DNA from: Blasia pusilla
Lineage: Eukaryota > Marchantiophyta > Marchantiopsida > Blasiales
Assembly (NCBI GenBank): GCA_050084515.1
Contig: CM114272.1
Coordinates: 6,820,001-6,884,000, forward strand
Length of the DNA stretch: 64,000 nucleotides
Direction: 5' to 3'
The position numbers and the translations under genes are program-made. Below are positions 44,372-57,340 of this stretch, in pieces. Every line of letters begins with the position of its first letter. Positions within the stretch are counted from its first letter, which is position 1. Under the pieces are notes generated by a model. That model saw nothing but the letters and a program-made list of their open reading frames with translations, made no database searches and was not told the DNA's origin.

Positions 44372-46003
44372 AGCTGATCTTAGATATTAGTCGGTGTAGC
44401 ATATCATTTTTTAATCAGAGTATCTGGGCTTAGCTCTGTGAAGCAGCATTATTGCGAATCACATTATGGCTGCTCGCTTGATCAGGGATCGCTTGACAAT
44501 TATACATGTTTGAGGAATCATCTTCACTTTATCCTTGGGAGTTGTGGCATCCATAAGCTCCATTCTTTATCCAAGCCTTCAAATTGCCCACCTTTCTCCT
44601 TGATTCTGTAACAAAATTTCCGAGGGTCCATGTATGCTGCCCGCTGCAAGACAGAGGGTGTATCACCGGACAGATGTTGTCTCAACTCACGGATATCATT
44701 GGACAGATGTTTTGTCAACCCACGGGAATTATTTGACGGATGTTGTCTCAACGCCCCGAAATTATTGGACAGAGTAGAAAGTTCATGTCAATGGTCTTCA
44801 CATCTGGTGAGACTGTCATCCCTGAGCTTCTCATATCTTTTAACGCAGAAGATATCGGTTTTTTTCTGAATTGTTAGTTTTCCCTACAGTTTCGAAGGCA
44901 GGTTATATGGAAGTAGTATAAGAAAGGTGACTGACAATGGTTCAGAAAGTAGTTATTATAGCCAGCATGAATATTTGGGCTTCTTTTAAGACCCACCTTT
45001 CGGAAAGTCTACGTGTGTCAAATGAGGGATTGGTTTTCAATAATTCAACGAAAACGATGCTCAATATACCCAAATGTTTGGATAGTTCCACTTGCAAGAC
45101 AACGATGAGAGGACAGAACTATTTTCATGTTAGAGAAAATTAATAACACATCGTAACAAAATGATGTTCCATGCGAATTTACCCAATGTAACAGTACGCA
45201 GTATTCCAAATGCTGCAAACACCATCAAGATACGAACAAGATACACGGACTGAACGGTTAGGACCACAGGAGAGTTTAATTTACGGGGCTGTATGATTCT
45301 ATCCGTCGATAACAGGTGCAGCCTAATATGAATCGGTACATATTTTGGAGGGGTATTTAAAATGTCCTTCCTTCTGTTAAGGTTATTAATTTTCTTCCTG
45401 TTTTATTTCTAATAATTTCATTAAAAAATGTGAAAAATGGATTTCATTGTTGAGATCATTTTCTTCTTCCAGCATACTGTTAGGGGAGGATAGGACAAAA
45501 GTTTTGCATAGTGCTTGCTCCGGTATTGCAGATCAGTGCGATCGAAATATTGAGTGAAAGCTTGTGAACCTCACGAACCGCGTTGCCAAAACAGCATTAG
45601 CCATTTTCTCATTTAACACGCCTCTGCATAAATTAGATTTGACCCTCGCATCTTCAGACGATTATTGGCGTAGATGCAAGTAGACAACTTAACAAAAAAA
45701 CGTAAATGTTCATTTTCAGAAAAAGGAATTTCCCTTGAGATTACTGTGAGTATCATGTTCTTTGATCTTCTTTGCCATGTCTATACATTGTTTCTACTAC
45801 ACATCTATTGTCCACTCAGGTCATTGGTTGCCACCAAAAACCATACTGGTCATTAAGATCATGAACGTAAAATCGAGCTACAATTATCTATAGGTGAAAC
45901 TCAGCCTGCTGATGGGTTATGCCTGATAAGACTGCTCCTCCACCTGCGTGTAAGCGTCGAGGTTGGTTTGGGCAATAGTGGGAATCAGAATATTTTCAGG
46001 TAT
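44372..46003. other. Intergenic region between two convergent genes
   Basis: It holds the 3' untranslated parts of both genes. At 44668-44775 lies a minisatellite. No other gene is supported; several AATAAA-like sites occur but none is decisive. Confidence 0.5.
44668..44775. repeat. Minisatellite, about 34-base unit, three copies
   Basis: GGACAGATGTTGTCTCAACT, GGACAGATGTTTTGTCAACC and GACGGATGTTGTCTCAACG start three successive units that end ATTATT or ATCATT. Confidence 0.85.
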
Positions 46004-48486
46004 CTACTCTACTCTGACAAATTCCTCAAATTTGGCCATCTGCTCTGGCTTTAATGCTATGACAAGATTCAAGCCACCATCTTGCGTTCCATTGGAAAGC
46101 AAGAGCACAAATTCAATTAAGGGAGTGACTATGGGACCTGCGTAGATGGGCTTTCCCCAGCCGTAATCAAGTTCATAAAACGGCATTTTCCACCAAGCTG
46201 ACAGAAAAAACCCTCCCATGAGGGCAGGCACACCTCTGTGGATCTGACCAAAGTCAATAGAAGAACGCACGTAGTCGTCAGTGACTCGTTCAATAGCCTT
46301 CTGGATCATTCGAACTGCCTCGACAAAACTCATGTTCATAACTTCCTCAGGAGTAGCTCGGGCACAAGAGGAGAAAACACCATTTCCAGCGAAGTGCTTG
46401 GGTAGTGGGGGCTTCATCCTTCTGCGAATGTCCACGGCAAATAAGAGGTTGGTGGGCACACCAGGGACCAGTTCGACAGATTTGGTTCGTGCAAGCCAAA
46501 TATGGGCAGCCACAACTTCAAATGTCGACACTCTTTTCACAACGCCTCCTTCCAAGGCTTTCTTCTTCAAACAATTGATCATCTCTGCAGAAAAGGGGAA
46601 CACTTTTGTGGAGAATGATACATCATTTTGCAGTGCCACAACTTCTGCCCCCGCTGCTTCAGCAGTTGTGAAGGGACTGCTTCCAACCATGTCAGCTAGC
46701 TTGAAGAATTCTGGATGCTCATATGATACAACAGGCGGATCCCTTGCCTTCAAAGCTGTCCTATCATAGTAGGGTTCGCAGTATAACTCTTCTCCTCTGG
46801 CCAGGGCCGTGTAATTCAAGAAAAAGTCAATGGCTCCAGGTCCATCAAATAGAGAGTGGTTCATCATCACACCTACGGTATAGGCTCCACATTTGAACGT
46901 GGTAACCTAACAATACCACAACACAAACAATGATAGATAGTTTGTCAATCCACGTCTAAAGATACCCCAGCCTTCACGTCTAGATGGGAAAATCGTGAGA
47001 AAGTCGAGTCCACCAGTCACTACGAACATCCATGAGGGAAAGATTTCACAGATATTAGAAATTACTAAGTACCTACTATAAAGGGAACACTCTCAGAGGA
47101 CGCTAATGACTCTAGGGCATATGGGGATTCATTCCGAGTAAGCTAATGAGCTTAGGGCATTGGAGAGCTGTGTAAGCTAGATCGCTAAAAGAGCCCACCA
47201 TCGGTATTTCCATAGCAAAGGAACAGAGAAATGCCGAGTGATTTCGATCCACATCCGATGCAGCATATGTTATTTCCGCTTGAGAACACGGTATTAATGA
47301 GGCCCTACAATATCTACGAGCGCCTCACTTGACGGAGATGCGAATGGCTGCTAGAGGCTACAGACATCCAGGTAGTCCTGGATAGGGACAAGCAGATGCT
47401 CTTAGGCTGGGAGTTCAGGACTCGGATGAAGGCAACGAAAGCTCTTCATTTTCCACTCAGCGAGTCTAGGATTGGACTCTGCTCCGGAGAAGGAGATGAG
47501 CGTGTGCGCATGCGTAGATTGATCCAGGGGAAGGTACTCTATTGTCTACGACAGTCCGTACTTAGTCGGTATTCTCTCCTACATCGCCGTCCAACCAGAG
47601 CACAGTTTCTATGCTCGTGAGGCTACGGCAGGCACTACATTATCAGTAATTTCTCTACCTCCGTCCCAGTGTCAAGAACCGTCCAACTAGAACACTGAGT
47701 CTATGGTAGCAACGCTACGACAGGTATTACTCCATGAGTACAGTATCCCTTACAATGCCGTGTAAAAGCTAGACAGTACCAACTGGAACGGAGAACGTCT
47801 TAGGTCCCCTTTGGTGGCGTGGTATCCTCGTCAATTATTTACACTGCTGAATCGAAGTCCTATGGTCCTTTGCGGTCTCTGTGGGAACTGTATCCCCTCA
47901 CCCTCTCTCCTCCAGTAAAAGCCAGACCAAGGAAAGAGCAAAAGGTGGAAGCTCCAGATCGCCACTCATGAGGACAAAGAGAGGGGGCGGAAGAGAACAT
48001 CATTATCTTGTTTGTACTCACCTGGATAGCGAGAAGAGGAAGCTCGAAGACCACTGCAGCGTTATTGAACTTGGTGGGGACTAAACCTCTGAATGCAGGG
48101 TTGGGTAGGGTGACATCTCCCAAATCGGCGAGGCTCACACCGCTTGTATAGTGAGTAAACTGCGCTCCGGCTCTGTTACAGTCAATTTGAAGCCGCTGTT
48201 CCGCGGCGTTCATCGACAGGCGACCTGCCATGAAATGATAAGGCACCAAAACCTTGGCGAGCGAATCCCTCAGTGTATCCACGAGCTTGTCAACACCCTT
48301 GGTCACATTGGCACGATAGAAGTAAATAGTTTCTACGGGAATGACTACAACCTGGTCTATGTTGGAGAGAAATACAGGCGCATTGTCAGTGGGTGCCGCA
48401 GGGACGATGATCTCTGGTTCCCCTACGATCTCCAACTTCAGGTCTGACAGCAGCCTCGGCTCCCCCTCAGATCCCATCTCTCGCAC
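46004..48486 (-). CDS. BAHD family acyltransferase
   Basis: Two exons, 48022-48486 and 46004-46906 (minus strand), with a GT-AG intron of 1115 bases, give 455 residues, the usual BAHD length. BAHD enzymes transfer an acyl group from acyl-CoA to an alcohol or amine in the cytosol. The active-site HxxxD reads HSLFD at residues 172-176. The structural DFGWG motif reads DYGWG at 402-406. The N-terminal part (FLSNIDQ, VETIYFYRANV, LRDSLAKVLVPYHFMAGRL) resembles enzymes that couple caffeoyl- or feruloyl-CoA to fatty alcohols or omega-hydroxy acids for cutin and suberin; this substrate is inference. The intron position, between the LLAIQ and VTTFKCG parts, is the classical BAHD site. A second Met nine bases downstream of the chosen start (48477) is equally possible. 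Confidence 0.92.
47530..47745. repeat. Minisatellite in BAHD intron, inverted relative to the GLG1-like intron
   Basis: CCGTCCAACCAGAGCACAG, CTACGGCAGGCACTAC and CCGTCCAACTAGAACACTG, GCTACGACAGGTATTAC are reverse complements of the unit at 35611-35680. Two to three units are seen, with a partial one at 47535. Confidence 0.75.
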
Positions 48487-50984
48487 TCTTCCTCACGCAA
48501 CGCCCACACATCCACAGCCTCTGATCTCCTCTCCTTCTCGAGAACTCAAAGCCTTCCTCTACCTCACCTCCGAATGCACCTCGCCGAACTCAACCTCGTG
48601 CTATTCCCCGACTGTACTCCCCGACTGAGGACGGGCAGCAGCAGCTCTCTTCAGTGCTCTCCCACGACGGGCTCGATTATTTCCCTAAGACTGCACCTCT
48701 CTTGCGACTGTGAGTGTGCTGTCTTTTGCCCTACGGTTCTCCCTCCGTTTTTGGTGTCTCGCTTCGTACCCGGAGCTCCGTCTCAACTCATGCGGGCGAA
48801 CTCACTTGTCTTACGCTGCATTATGCACCGTACTGGGCTACGGCAGTCGAGCTCAAGAAGTTGGCACCAGGCAGCCAATTAACACGCAAGGAGAAAAATC
48901 CACTGGCAATGCTCAGACAGTCACTCACCGCAACCATCACCTCCACGACTGTCGGCTGCCCCAAGTCGTCGGCTCCGAATCACCCGGCCCACTACTGCTC
49001 CTCCTCCTCCTCCTCCTCCCGCTGTCGTCCGAATCCGCTGCACTGCTCTGAATCCCCAAGCCACAACAGTAGTAAAACTTCCTTCTGCCCCACGCTCTCT
49101 CGGCGCTCTAAATTCGCTCTACTTTTCAGGCGAGAGTTACCAATCGCCGAGCTTCAAAAGGGAATGTAAAAACTTAAATTGAAAAAGCTTCGCCACTCTC
49201 ATGGCCCCGCTTCTGTAGACGTCGGCAGGCAAAGGAACGGGGGAGTATGGCGGGGAAGTCGAATCTTAGGTCTTGACTTTTTCGAATCCCCGGGCAACAC
49301 TTTAATTCTCCTTCAAAAGGATCGTCCACAACCGAGGGGCCCCACAGCCCCCCATCACCGTTCCTGACACCCCCTCACCAAACCCCGCCAGCTACTTCCT
49401 CCACCATCTTAACCATCCTCTACCCTCCCTCCACCCGAACGAGACGAACTACCCCTACTCGGCGTCCTCCACCCGCAACACCCCTCTATCCATCCATCTA
49501 TCGACCTTCCAGGATCCAGCTCAGCTCTCAGCCTCTTTCCCGTCTCGCTCTCATGTTCCGAAGCACTCCTAATAATTACCCCAACGAATGAGAGGTTGCT
49601 ACTGTTGTACTGTTTCATGACAACAACAATTAGATCTCCACTTCGTAATCCTCCTCGTCTGACGGTCTGACGGACTCGGAGTATGACCACCTAAACTAGT
49701 TGTGTTCCATCCGAGACTCCAAGTTGACCCTCGCTTTTAACAGCAAGATTTATCGAGGGTTTCAACGCTCTCACGTTCCGAAGTCGAGTGTAGTCGCGGG
49801 AAAAGGAGAACGCGGCGCTGACGTTCCCCGAGTTTAGACTCTGGAGTACGCCCCTCGGTCGCCGGTTCACGCCGTTCTTCCCTCATGGGACTCCTGCCGG
49901 GAAAAGAAAAATAATGAAGGAATGAAGGAGCCCACGGCCCCACGGGACGACGACAGCTCTCCTTGGGGCCTCCACACGGCCGGTCCCACCTGCACGCGCC
50001 AGTACCTGTAGTCGCTCCACATCACCATCACACCTGTCGCCATCCGCTCCTCGACTATTCGATGCGGGAACCCTGAACGGCCAGATGTACGGCTTCTGGC
50101 CAGCGCAAACCGGCATCTCTCGCTGGGGCTCCGGGAGTCCGGGTAAGGTAAGGTCAGGTGGATCCTGCTGCTCGGCGGTGCGCCTTCGACGGGACCATTC
50201 CTCGTAAGAAGGTTGTCGTCACGCCAACGGCGTGATCGTCCATCGACCATCGTGCCTCCATCCATGCGCATTGGACGGAATCTACCGATACTAGATGCGC
50301 ACGTCTACTGGGGCCACTCGAAGCCCCACCTTCGCCCTGCACGCCGGCCCTCCTTTTGGACACTTTTGCAGTCTTTTGGGCACTTTTGCAGGTTTGATCT
50401 ACGGGGGGTTGGCACTGGCCATAATTTTGAGACGAAATCTTTGAAAATAATTTGATGGCATATTAAATGTATAGGCATGAGGAGCATAAGCGACAATTTT
50501 TCACTCGCCATTTGATAAATGCTTCCGATTCCATCGCTTCTTTCGTCGAAGTAAACCGGGGGAGTGAGTTTTTCTTTTATTATCCGACTACTACTTACTA
50601 TTGGAATAAGTAATACTGCTTTTTTTAGGTACCCGTCGTATTTTCGACTTTCCTCTTTATTTCTGGAAAAATTTTAAAATCCGAACATTCCTTTTTGCTC
50701 TTCTTCATATTTCTTGTTTTTTTCCTCTTCCATCGGCCATAATTTTGGCACTCGGCCAAAAACCGGCCGTCATAAATCACCCGGAAAGTGTTATGAAGTC
50801 ATTACTTCTATTCTCCACAATCTAAAAGTGAAAAATCCAAAATCCTATCTACCTCCTAAATCATTTTATAAAGTCATCCTTGGTAAGAGTTGAACTTGTC
50901 AAAACTCCCACCAGGCATCCTTCCCCTCTTTGGTCCTACTTCCTAAAATCTTCTAATCTACATATATTTGAGTGGATTCCACTT
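48487..50984. other. Region upstream of the BAHD gene
   Basis: It contains the promoter and leader of the BAHD gene and a GC-rich stretch up to about 50350. Overlapping open stretches on both strands (48341-49169, 49867-50271) have no recognisable domain and biased composition. CTCCTC triplets at 49000-49020 and a doubled GGACACTTTTGCAGTCTTTT phrase at 50357-50392 are the only repeats noted. Confidence 0.5.
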
Positions 50985-51660
50985 CACTCGGAGAGATATA
51001 TCTATCTGGATTTGCAAACAAGTTCCTAAAATGAGCAGAATTCTTCCACAATACCACAGACTATATCTCCTAAGAATCATAGGAAGGTCCTTCTAAGGAA
51101 ATCCTCAAGACAACATCTAAGTGCTTGGTGGTCAACCTATTACAAGATTTAGTCTTTATCATGTTTTGAATGGAAAAGGCTCTCTCACATATGGCAGTGC
51201 TAAACACTGGACTCAAGCTACATTTGCCAAAATCAAAAAATTGGAAAACTTACATTGCAAGGAGGGACTCCAACTTACCATAGCCCACAAGTCTCTGAAA
51301 TTGCGATCCTTCCACTCATTGGTAACCACCAATTTGAAAGACTGAAACTCTTGCTTAATAATTGGAGAATTAATGACAACTAGTTGCAACTGACCCCGCA
51401 ATGGCAATTGAGCTCCAAAAAAACCACACAAGTCATCTAAATCTTTACATCCCCAACTAATCAATCCCACTTGCCCAGAAGGAATGTGCAGAGGATTGAG
51501 GATTCTCATTGAACCTCGTTGAACCAATGAGGTTGTTATCTCGAAATCATCCCTTTAAAGCTGCACACACACTTTCAGCAAACCTTTTCTGAAAGAACAA
51601 GGCAACCTCCAAGTCCCTTCTTGTCCGATCCTGAGACATAATCTCCCTATTATGGAAAAC
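50985..51660 (-). pseudogene. hAT transposase relic, C-terminal part
   Basis: Minus-strand translation gives RRDLEVALFFQKRFAESVCA (51600), MRILNPLHIPSGQVGLISWG (51500), FSNFLILANVA (51240), then FSTAICERAFSIQNMIKTKS with NRLTTKHLDVVLRISLEGPS (51210-51080). ERAFS with the following KTK...NRL is the hallmark of the hAT dimerisation domain. Stops and at least one frameshift (near 51215) show it is dead. Terminal repeats were not located; weaker coding-like pieces continue to about 51830. Confidence 0.7.
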
Positions 51661-52847
51661 ATAAATTCAGCTTATTTTATAAAACTCCCCCCCACTCCAT
51701 TCAATTTCCTTATTTTGGAAAATTTTCCCTCCCTTCCTTGTCCCCTTCTTAACCACTAATGTACAAGGATTTATTTTGAAGCCATTGACCATAGCCTCAC
51801 GATAAGAGACATGTTGCATAATTGTGACATCCTAATGAAAGAACAATTTTCAATCAAGGAAATGTTCATGCTATGAATTTTTTTTTCCCCTTATCTCATA
51901 TTGTAAACAACCAAGATAACCATCAGATGGCCTAAAGTCAAGAAGTAAATGATAACATATATCTTCAGAGAATTTTGAAGCATACAAGTTATGAGTTTCC
52001 ATGACAAAATTCATGGTAATCCTAGCTATCTCTGAATTAACAATGCTCCCTATAATGCTAACAGCAACGAGAGTTTATAGTTAGGAATTTTGGGATTCCA
52101 TGTTATGAAGAAGTGATTTCCTTGGCACTACCATCCGTTATTCCTCTCGTGAGAGAATTGAGGGTTTACATAATAATTCTGTATTGAAAAAGGATAACTT
52201 CTTACAAAGTTTGACTTGCATCAACCACGTCTACTGCAGCTAGAAGGTTCGCCCTTACTCGAAGAAAGACTCTCGACGCGACACCGCGGTGGGTCTCCAC
52301 CCCTAGTTGCTTCGTCCCTAACCCGCCTCTGCGTATGGCTTCTTTCGCATGGAGTGGACCGATCAAGATCGAACGCATTGCATTATGACCATTTAGGGCA
52401 GATATTTGAATGAACGGCCAACATAAACTCGTCTTCCCTCAATGCAATCCTGCCCTCCATGACACTAGCCAATCACGTTAAAGAATCACATTTATGGCTA
52501 CCGGGAAGTAATTCAATCACAAATCGTCCACCTAAAATCTCATTTTGACCTAAAACCAGCAGCCTTGTTCGTCCGGCTACATTTTCCGGTTAGTTCATGT
52601 CGGAAATCAGTTTTATTTCGGCATCGCACATGTATGCCCTTTAGCTGCTGGAATCCTCTTACATTCGATCAGAAGTCCTGCCAATAATTTGACAGCAAAG
52701 TCGGTAAATCTAAAAAATTGCCGGCCAGGGTTACTTGTAATCCGGGATCTCCCCAAAACATTGGTGAGGGACTCTAAGGGGGACTCTAAGCAGTCTTTCC
52801 AAACTTTTTGAATTCATATTTTCCACACAAGTGCATTTTTCTATCAA
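51661..52847. other. Non-coding stretch beside the hAT relic
   Basis: The first part may hold further decayed transposase sequence. An open stretch at 52216-52413 has no recognisable domain. Confidence 0.4.
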
Positions 52848-53051
52848 TCTTCCATATTAATGGGAGATTGTTATTTTTATTTGTAAACACCTATCTGTTT
52901 AACATGTGGCAACTGGGCAGTAAGAAAATGTTTCACATGACAGCAAGAAATGAATTTGTCTGCAACGTCATTAATCTCTTCCTTTGAAGGACTATACACT
53001 AGATCTTAAACACTTTTTTATTTCTCGTACATGGCACGGGCATCTTACTAG
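52848..53051 (+). mobile_element. Small non-autonomous Helitron, 204 bp
   Basis: Starts TCTTCCATATTAATGGGAGA, contains ACATGTGGCAACTGGGCAG as in the copy at 33408, ends with a weak hairpin (CTCGT...ACGGG) and CTTACTAG, and lies between A (52847) and T (53052). More diverged than the other copies. Confidence 0.75.
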
Positions 53052-54837
53052 TATTTCTCTAGTAGTAAGAATTCCGGCATCAAAATTTAACAATTATAAG
53101 GATAGAAAATTTTAAATTATTACGGCCACTAAATGTAGGGGTCGTTTTAGGTCCCTCGTTATGGTGGCTCCACACCAAATTTTCCTACAGCTCATTGCAA
53201 GCGTCTAGGTGTCCAAACACGAACCGTGTGTGCACTAATGCCGTTCGATGAGGATCCGACGTCTCCTTGTCTTAGTATTACGTGTTGCAACTTTGTGTGA
53301 ACCTTAACGCTCTCGTATCAAAGCTATGGCGGCTCTTGACCTTGATTTGGAATGCATGTGGATTGGCGGTAATCGGTTGCGCACACTAATGGCTTCCTTG
53401 ACTTATATTTTGATTCAGGTTGAATTTGTATCCAACTTCTTTTTCCGTCTCAAATTCAATTATGAGCGTCTGATTTTTGTGAGTACTAATCTCAAATATT
53501 TTTCTTTCTCCATTCATAATTGGTACTCCATTTCTTGTTCTATTTTTTGCTACTTATCCGCTCAATCGTTTCCCACTTGTCTATGCTTTCACATCTTAGT
53601 GACAAGCCTCGAGATTTTGTAAGTACTCAGCCAAAAACATTCTTCATAATACATTCAATTTAGGGTAGTGAAGACCTATGTTCAGTCATTCCCAACTTTC
53701 TTCTTTGCGGATCTCTTCATTACGAATTTTTTTTTTATGTATTCTTACAAGTCTAGATTATTGGTTGGTTTTGATTAGGCATGTTACATCCGCTCACGCT
53801 TCAACCTCTTGCGTTGTCGATTGTGATGCTTGACCTATTTCTTTGTTTGATATTTGCATTCAAGGCCTTTTTGCATGTTTCAAAGTTTCGTTCTCTTTTT
53901 TTGCCTTACAACTTCCCATTGTTCATTTCTTCCACCCCACTTCACTTTCCTTCCATATTTCCAATTTTTTAATGATTTGGTTTGAGGATCTTTAGCTACC
54001 TTATCCTGTTAAGCTAGAGATATTGAACCCTACTTCTTTCGCAACCGCAATACTCACGCTCAAGCTAGAACTCAATTCTTGAAATTCTATGCTCATCCTG
54101 AACCCTATGTCACAAGAAGTTGCTATAGTTTTGTCTTCATTATAATTTCAGCACTAGTTCATTGAGCATATCCCTTTTGGATGCGAGCAATAAGCTAACA
54201 CCGTGGAGATACTTGCATTCCCAGCCTCGGCCACTATCTTTCAAATTGAACAACATCCATTTCTCCTATGAGGTTGCTAGTTACAATTACATTGCTTTTC
54301 CACTATAATTGTTCACCCAGATTTTGTTGATTCCTCTCCCCTTAATTGCTTTTCCAGGGCTCATATTTACAAATACAATATCAAACGTAGATGATTGGGC
54401 ATTTACTTGATTCTCCCATCCCATTGTTTTCCAATTCATATGATACATTCTCCTCAACGCCTAAACGCCTCCATGATCTTCCCATCATACTTTTCTTCTA
54501 TGTTCTAGATAGGAATCCATCATTTAATAACACAGCCGCGAAAATTAATCTCTACATCACTCTTCACTCTTCCTCATATTCTTTTGTGAGAAGCTTTTGG
54601 TAGAAGCTTCCTTGACTCTTACATTCATATTGTGGATGATAATGCAACCTTGCGACCACAACTCTTTGACAAAATTCAGCTAGGATTGGCAGTGAGTTTA
54701 TGCTGATTGGCATAACACTCGGCCAAGATTAAGCTAAAGTCAATCTCACATCCTAACACACATTGATATCCCATACTACCAATCATCAGGGACCATTTGC
54801 ATTATTTAAAGGCTTGACAAGAGGGTTTCTATTCAGG
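53052..54837. other. Non-coding stretch
   Basis: No gene is supported. TCGTATCAAAGC at 53313 resembles the initiator-tRNA primer site of LTR elements, followed by ATGGCGGC, but no LTR pair was found. An open stretch at 53326-53622 has no recognisable domain. Confidence 0.4.
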
Positions 54838-55338
54838 TGTCGTGCCCATACTCTCCTTGAACGTCAATCTTTAGTGTTGCAGAAGGGTACATTTAGTAGA
54901 ACACGCTCGCACTTGCTGATCTGCACCCAAATATGCACTCATATTAGTCAGGTCCGGGTCGATCAGCGCTTCAACTCACTCAGCTCTTGACTTGACCTCT
55001 CATCAAGCTCAACCTTCCTAGTTTCTTGCTTTACAACACATGCAAACTTGGGACAAACTTTATGGTTGTTTAGGGTCCAGAAACCTCAAACAGCCTTTAC
55101 ACGCCTGACAATCCCAAATTTCCAATGGACCTTGAATGAGTCCCTAACCAAGACTCACTAAAATGAGTCCCGAATTACAATCCAAGTGTGGCTTCCGAAA
55201 TCCACTCCCTTGGATCAAGTTTGGGTTCCGAGTCCCAACACCAAACCCTCATTCTATTCCGTGCCCTTGAGCCGCCCTATGGTGCCCCAAGGTGGGATTT
55301 GGGTCCCAAGCATCCTGGGAGATACTCCCCCTTACTAG

Positions 55339-55759
55339 TATTGGATTCTCAACATCCACTTCTTTGAGCATCATTAATCTTATTGGCCCCCTTTGTATGA
55401 GGAGAAGCCTAGATTGAAGGTTCCGACTTAGACGTTGAAGGAGTCATAGTAATATGACGTAGGTGGTTTATGGAGAAGCATTACTAAGATTATCGAACCC
55501 TATTTTTCATCAAGGTGGAGGGCACCTTGATGCAACAATTTGCTATTAATAGGAATGAAGAAAAATAGGTAAAAACCCTAGTTTCCTGAGTAGTGAAATA
55601 GTCTGGAGCCACAACGGTAGCGCATTCTCGTATGTCGCGTTATCTCCATGTTTAGGTACCATCGAAGCTCTTCTATGAGCGCACGGACGGACGAGGCCAC
55701 TTTGTATCTCTAATTTTTGTAAAGATTTTAGTGATTTCGTCACTTTCTATTTTCTCACA
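55339..55759 (+). repeat. 5' LTR of the copia element (421 bp)
   Basis: Starts TATTGGATTCTCAACATCC (G-to-A change of TGTTGG) and ends TTTCTCACA. It is 33 bases longer than the 3' LTR, largely because of an extra block with a perfect hairpin at 55508-55532. Confidence 0.9.
55508..55532. repeat. Perfect hairpin, 10-bp arms, 5-nt loop, only in the 5' LTR
   Basis: CATCAAGGTG and CACCTTGATG around GAGGG. The 3' LTR lacks this block, so it arose after insertion. Confidence 0.9.
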
Positions 55760-55771
55760 TGGTATCACAGC
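55760..55771 (+). other. Primer binding site (copia element)
   Basis: TGGTATCACAGC directly after the LTR is complementary to the 3' end of plant initiator methionine tRNA with one mismatch, the usual primer of copia elements. Confidence 0.85.
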
Positions 55772-55831
55772 AGTAGGTTTTCCAATATTTTGTATCTAGC
55801 AATCTAGTGTGTTTGCACAAAATCTTGAGAG

Positions 55832-56700
55832 ATGGCTACTTCTTCGTCAGTTCATGCTCGCCCTCCTCCGTTGGCTGAAGGGAAGTTAGATGGGTCTAAC
55901 TATACATTGTGGAAGTTCAAAATGAGAATTTTCCTCGAATCATTTGAGATCTGGGAGATGGCCACAGAGGTCAATTCGAATCCACAAGCTACTTTGAGTT
56001 CTGCATGTTCATGTTCATCTAGTGATATCGATCATGTTGTATTGATGGCATGGAAATGCAAAAACGTGAATGCTCTATATGGGATTGTCACGAATGTAAC
56101 TAATCTCTCATAACTCTTATTCAACGTATGATCACTGTTGCAACATTGGTCATATGTTGAGGCGTGGAGTATTCTGAAGAATCAGTATGAAATGAGGAAT
56201 GAGACACGGAGTCATAATCTGGAGAATCAGCTTACGTCCAAGAAATTTTCAGAAGGAGAAACCGCAGAGCAATTTTTGACAAGGATTAAGAATCTTCAAG
56301 ATCAAATGGCGTCCGTAGGAATTTCAAAGTCTAACAAAGATTTGGCAAGTCGGTGCATAAGGATTTTGCCTCCAAGATATGACTGTTTGGTCATTGCATT
56401 GAATTCTCAAGTAAGACCCACGTCGCTTACTTTTGAACAATTTAGTACAATGTTGGTAGAAGAGGAAATGCGCTTCAAAGCAAGAGAGGGAAATGATGCA
56501 ACATTTACTGCTAACGTACAGAGAGGTGGAAATCAAGATTACAGTTCAAATATCAAGAAGAAATTTCCAAGGAAAGCCTTCAAATGCTTTTATTGTGGTA
56601 AGTTAGGTCATCTTATCAAAGATTGTAGAAAGAGAAGTCAGAATGAGAAGAACTGTTGTTTAAGACCTAAGAAGGAGTTTGGAAATTCTGTAGAACTAGG
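55832..56700 (+). pseudogene. Copia gag with zinc knuckle
   Basis: Starts MATSSSVHARPPPLAEGKLD, GSNYTLWKFKMRIFLESFEI, then AWSILKNQYEMRNETRSHNL and LPPRYDCLVIALNSQ, all typical of plant copia gag. A perfect CCHC knuckle CFYCGKLGHLIKDC lies at 56587-56628. Stops near 56111 and 56126 are the only breaks; the frame (2) is otherwise open. Confidence 0.88.
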
Positions 56701-57340
56701 AGAACATGAAGTAGATGCTTGGGTAGCAATCGAAGATTTTTGCACACAGGAAAAACATTCCACTAAGTCAAAGAGTGAAGATGCATGGGTGCTCGATAGT
56801 GGAGCATCTAGGCATAAGACCAATCATAAGGATTGGTATAGATCCTTACAGCCTCTACAAGAGCCTATCGTTGTTACTGTTGGGAATAATGCAAAGTGCC
56901 CTATACAAGGGAAAGGCACAATTTCTCTAGTCTCACAAAAAGGAGATGAAAAGAAGTTAACTGATGTACTGTACGTATGAGAGTTTAAGTGCAATTTTAT
57001 TTCAGTAGCAGTATTATGTGATCGTGACCTAGAAGTTTATTTCAAGAAAATTGGAACGGTCATTGAGGATGCAAATGGGAAAGTAGTGGGTGAAGGTATA
57101 CCACGTGGAAATATCTACGAGTACGAGTTGTATGCTTTCACGACAATTGTAGGTATAGATATTAGTAGCACTAAGTTGTGGCATGAAAGATTTGGTCACC
57201 TAAGCTTTCCCTTACTAAGTCAGATGCATAAATCTAGCATGGTTGTTGATTTACCAACAATTTATGGAGTGTCGGATACATGTGAAAATTATATGATGGG
57301 CAAGCAACACCGACAACCATTTCCATAAGAGTCCAGCAAT
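56701..57340 (+). pseudogene. Copia protease and pre-integrase region
   Basis: The protease site reads WVLDSGASRH (56785). GAG-pre-integrase follows as KLWHERFGHLSFPLLSQMHK and CENYMMGKQHRQPFP. The zinc-binding Cys pair is damaged: the second Cys reads Tyr (CENY). A stop at 56978 breaks the frame. Confidence 0.85.

Noticed and set aside
46281-46769. Plus-strand open frame of 162 residues
   Set aside because: It is antisense to exon 2 of the BAHD gene, which has HxxxD and DFGWG-type motifs and a proper intron.
48341-49169. Several plus-strand open frames upstream of the BAHD start
   Set aside because: GC-rich sequence, mutually overlapping, no recognisable domain; one overlaps BAHD exon 1 in antisense.
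49867-50271. Minus-strand open frame of 134 residues
   Set aside because: Composition biased (Arg, Ser, Gly), no domain seen, no splice context that convinced me.
53313-53324. Primer binding site of a further LTR element
   Set aside because: Only 10 or so matching bases; no LTR pair, gag or polypurine tract found nearby.
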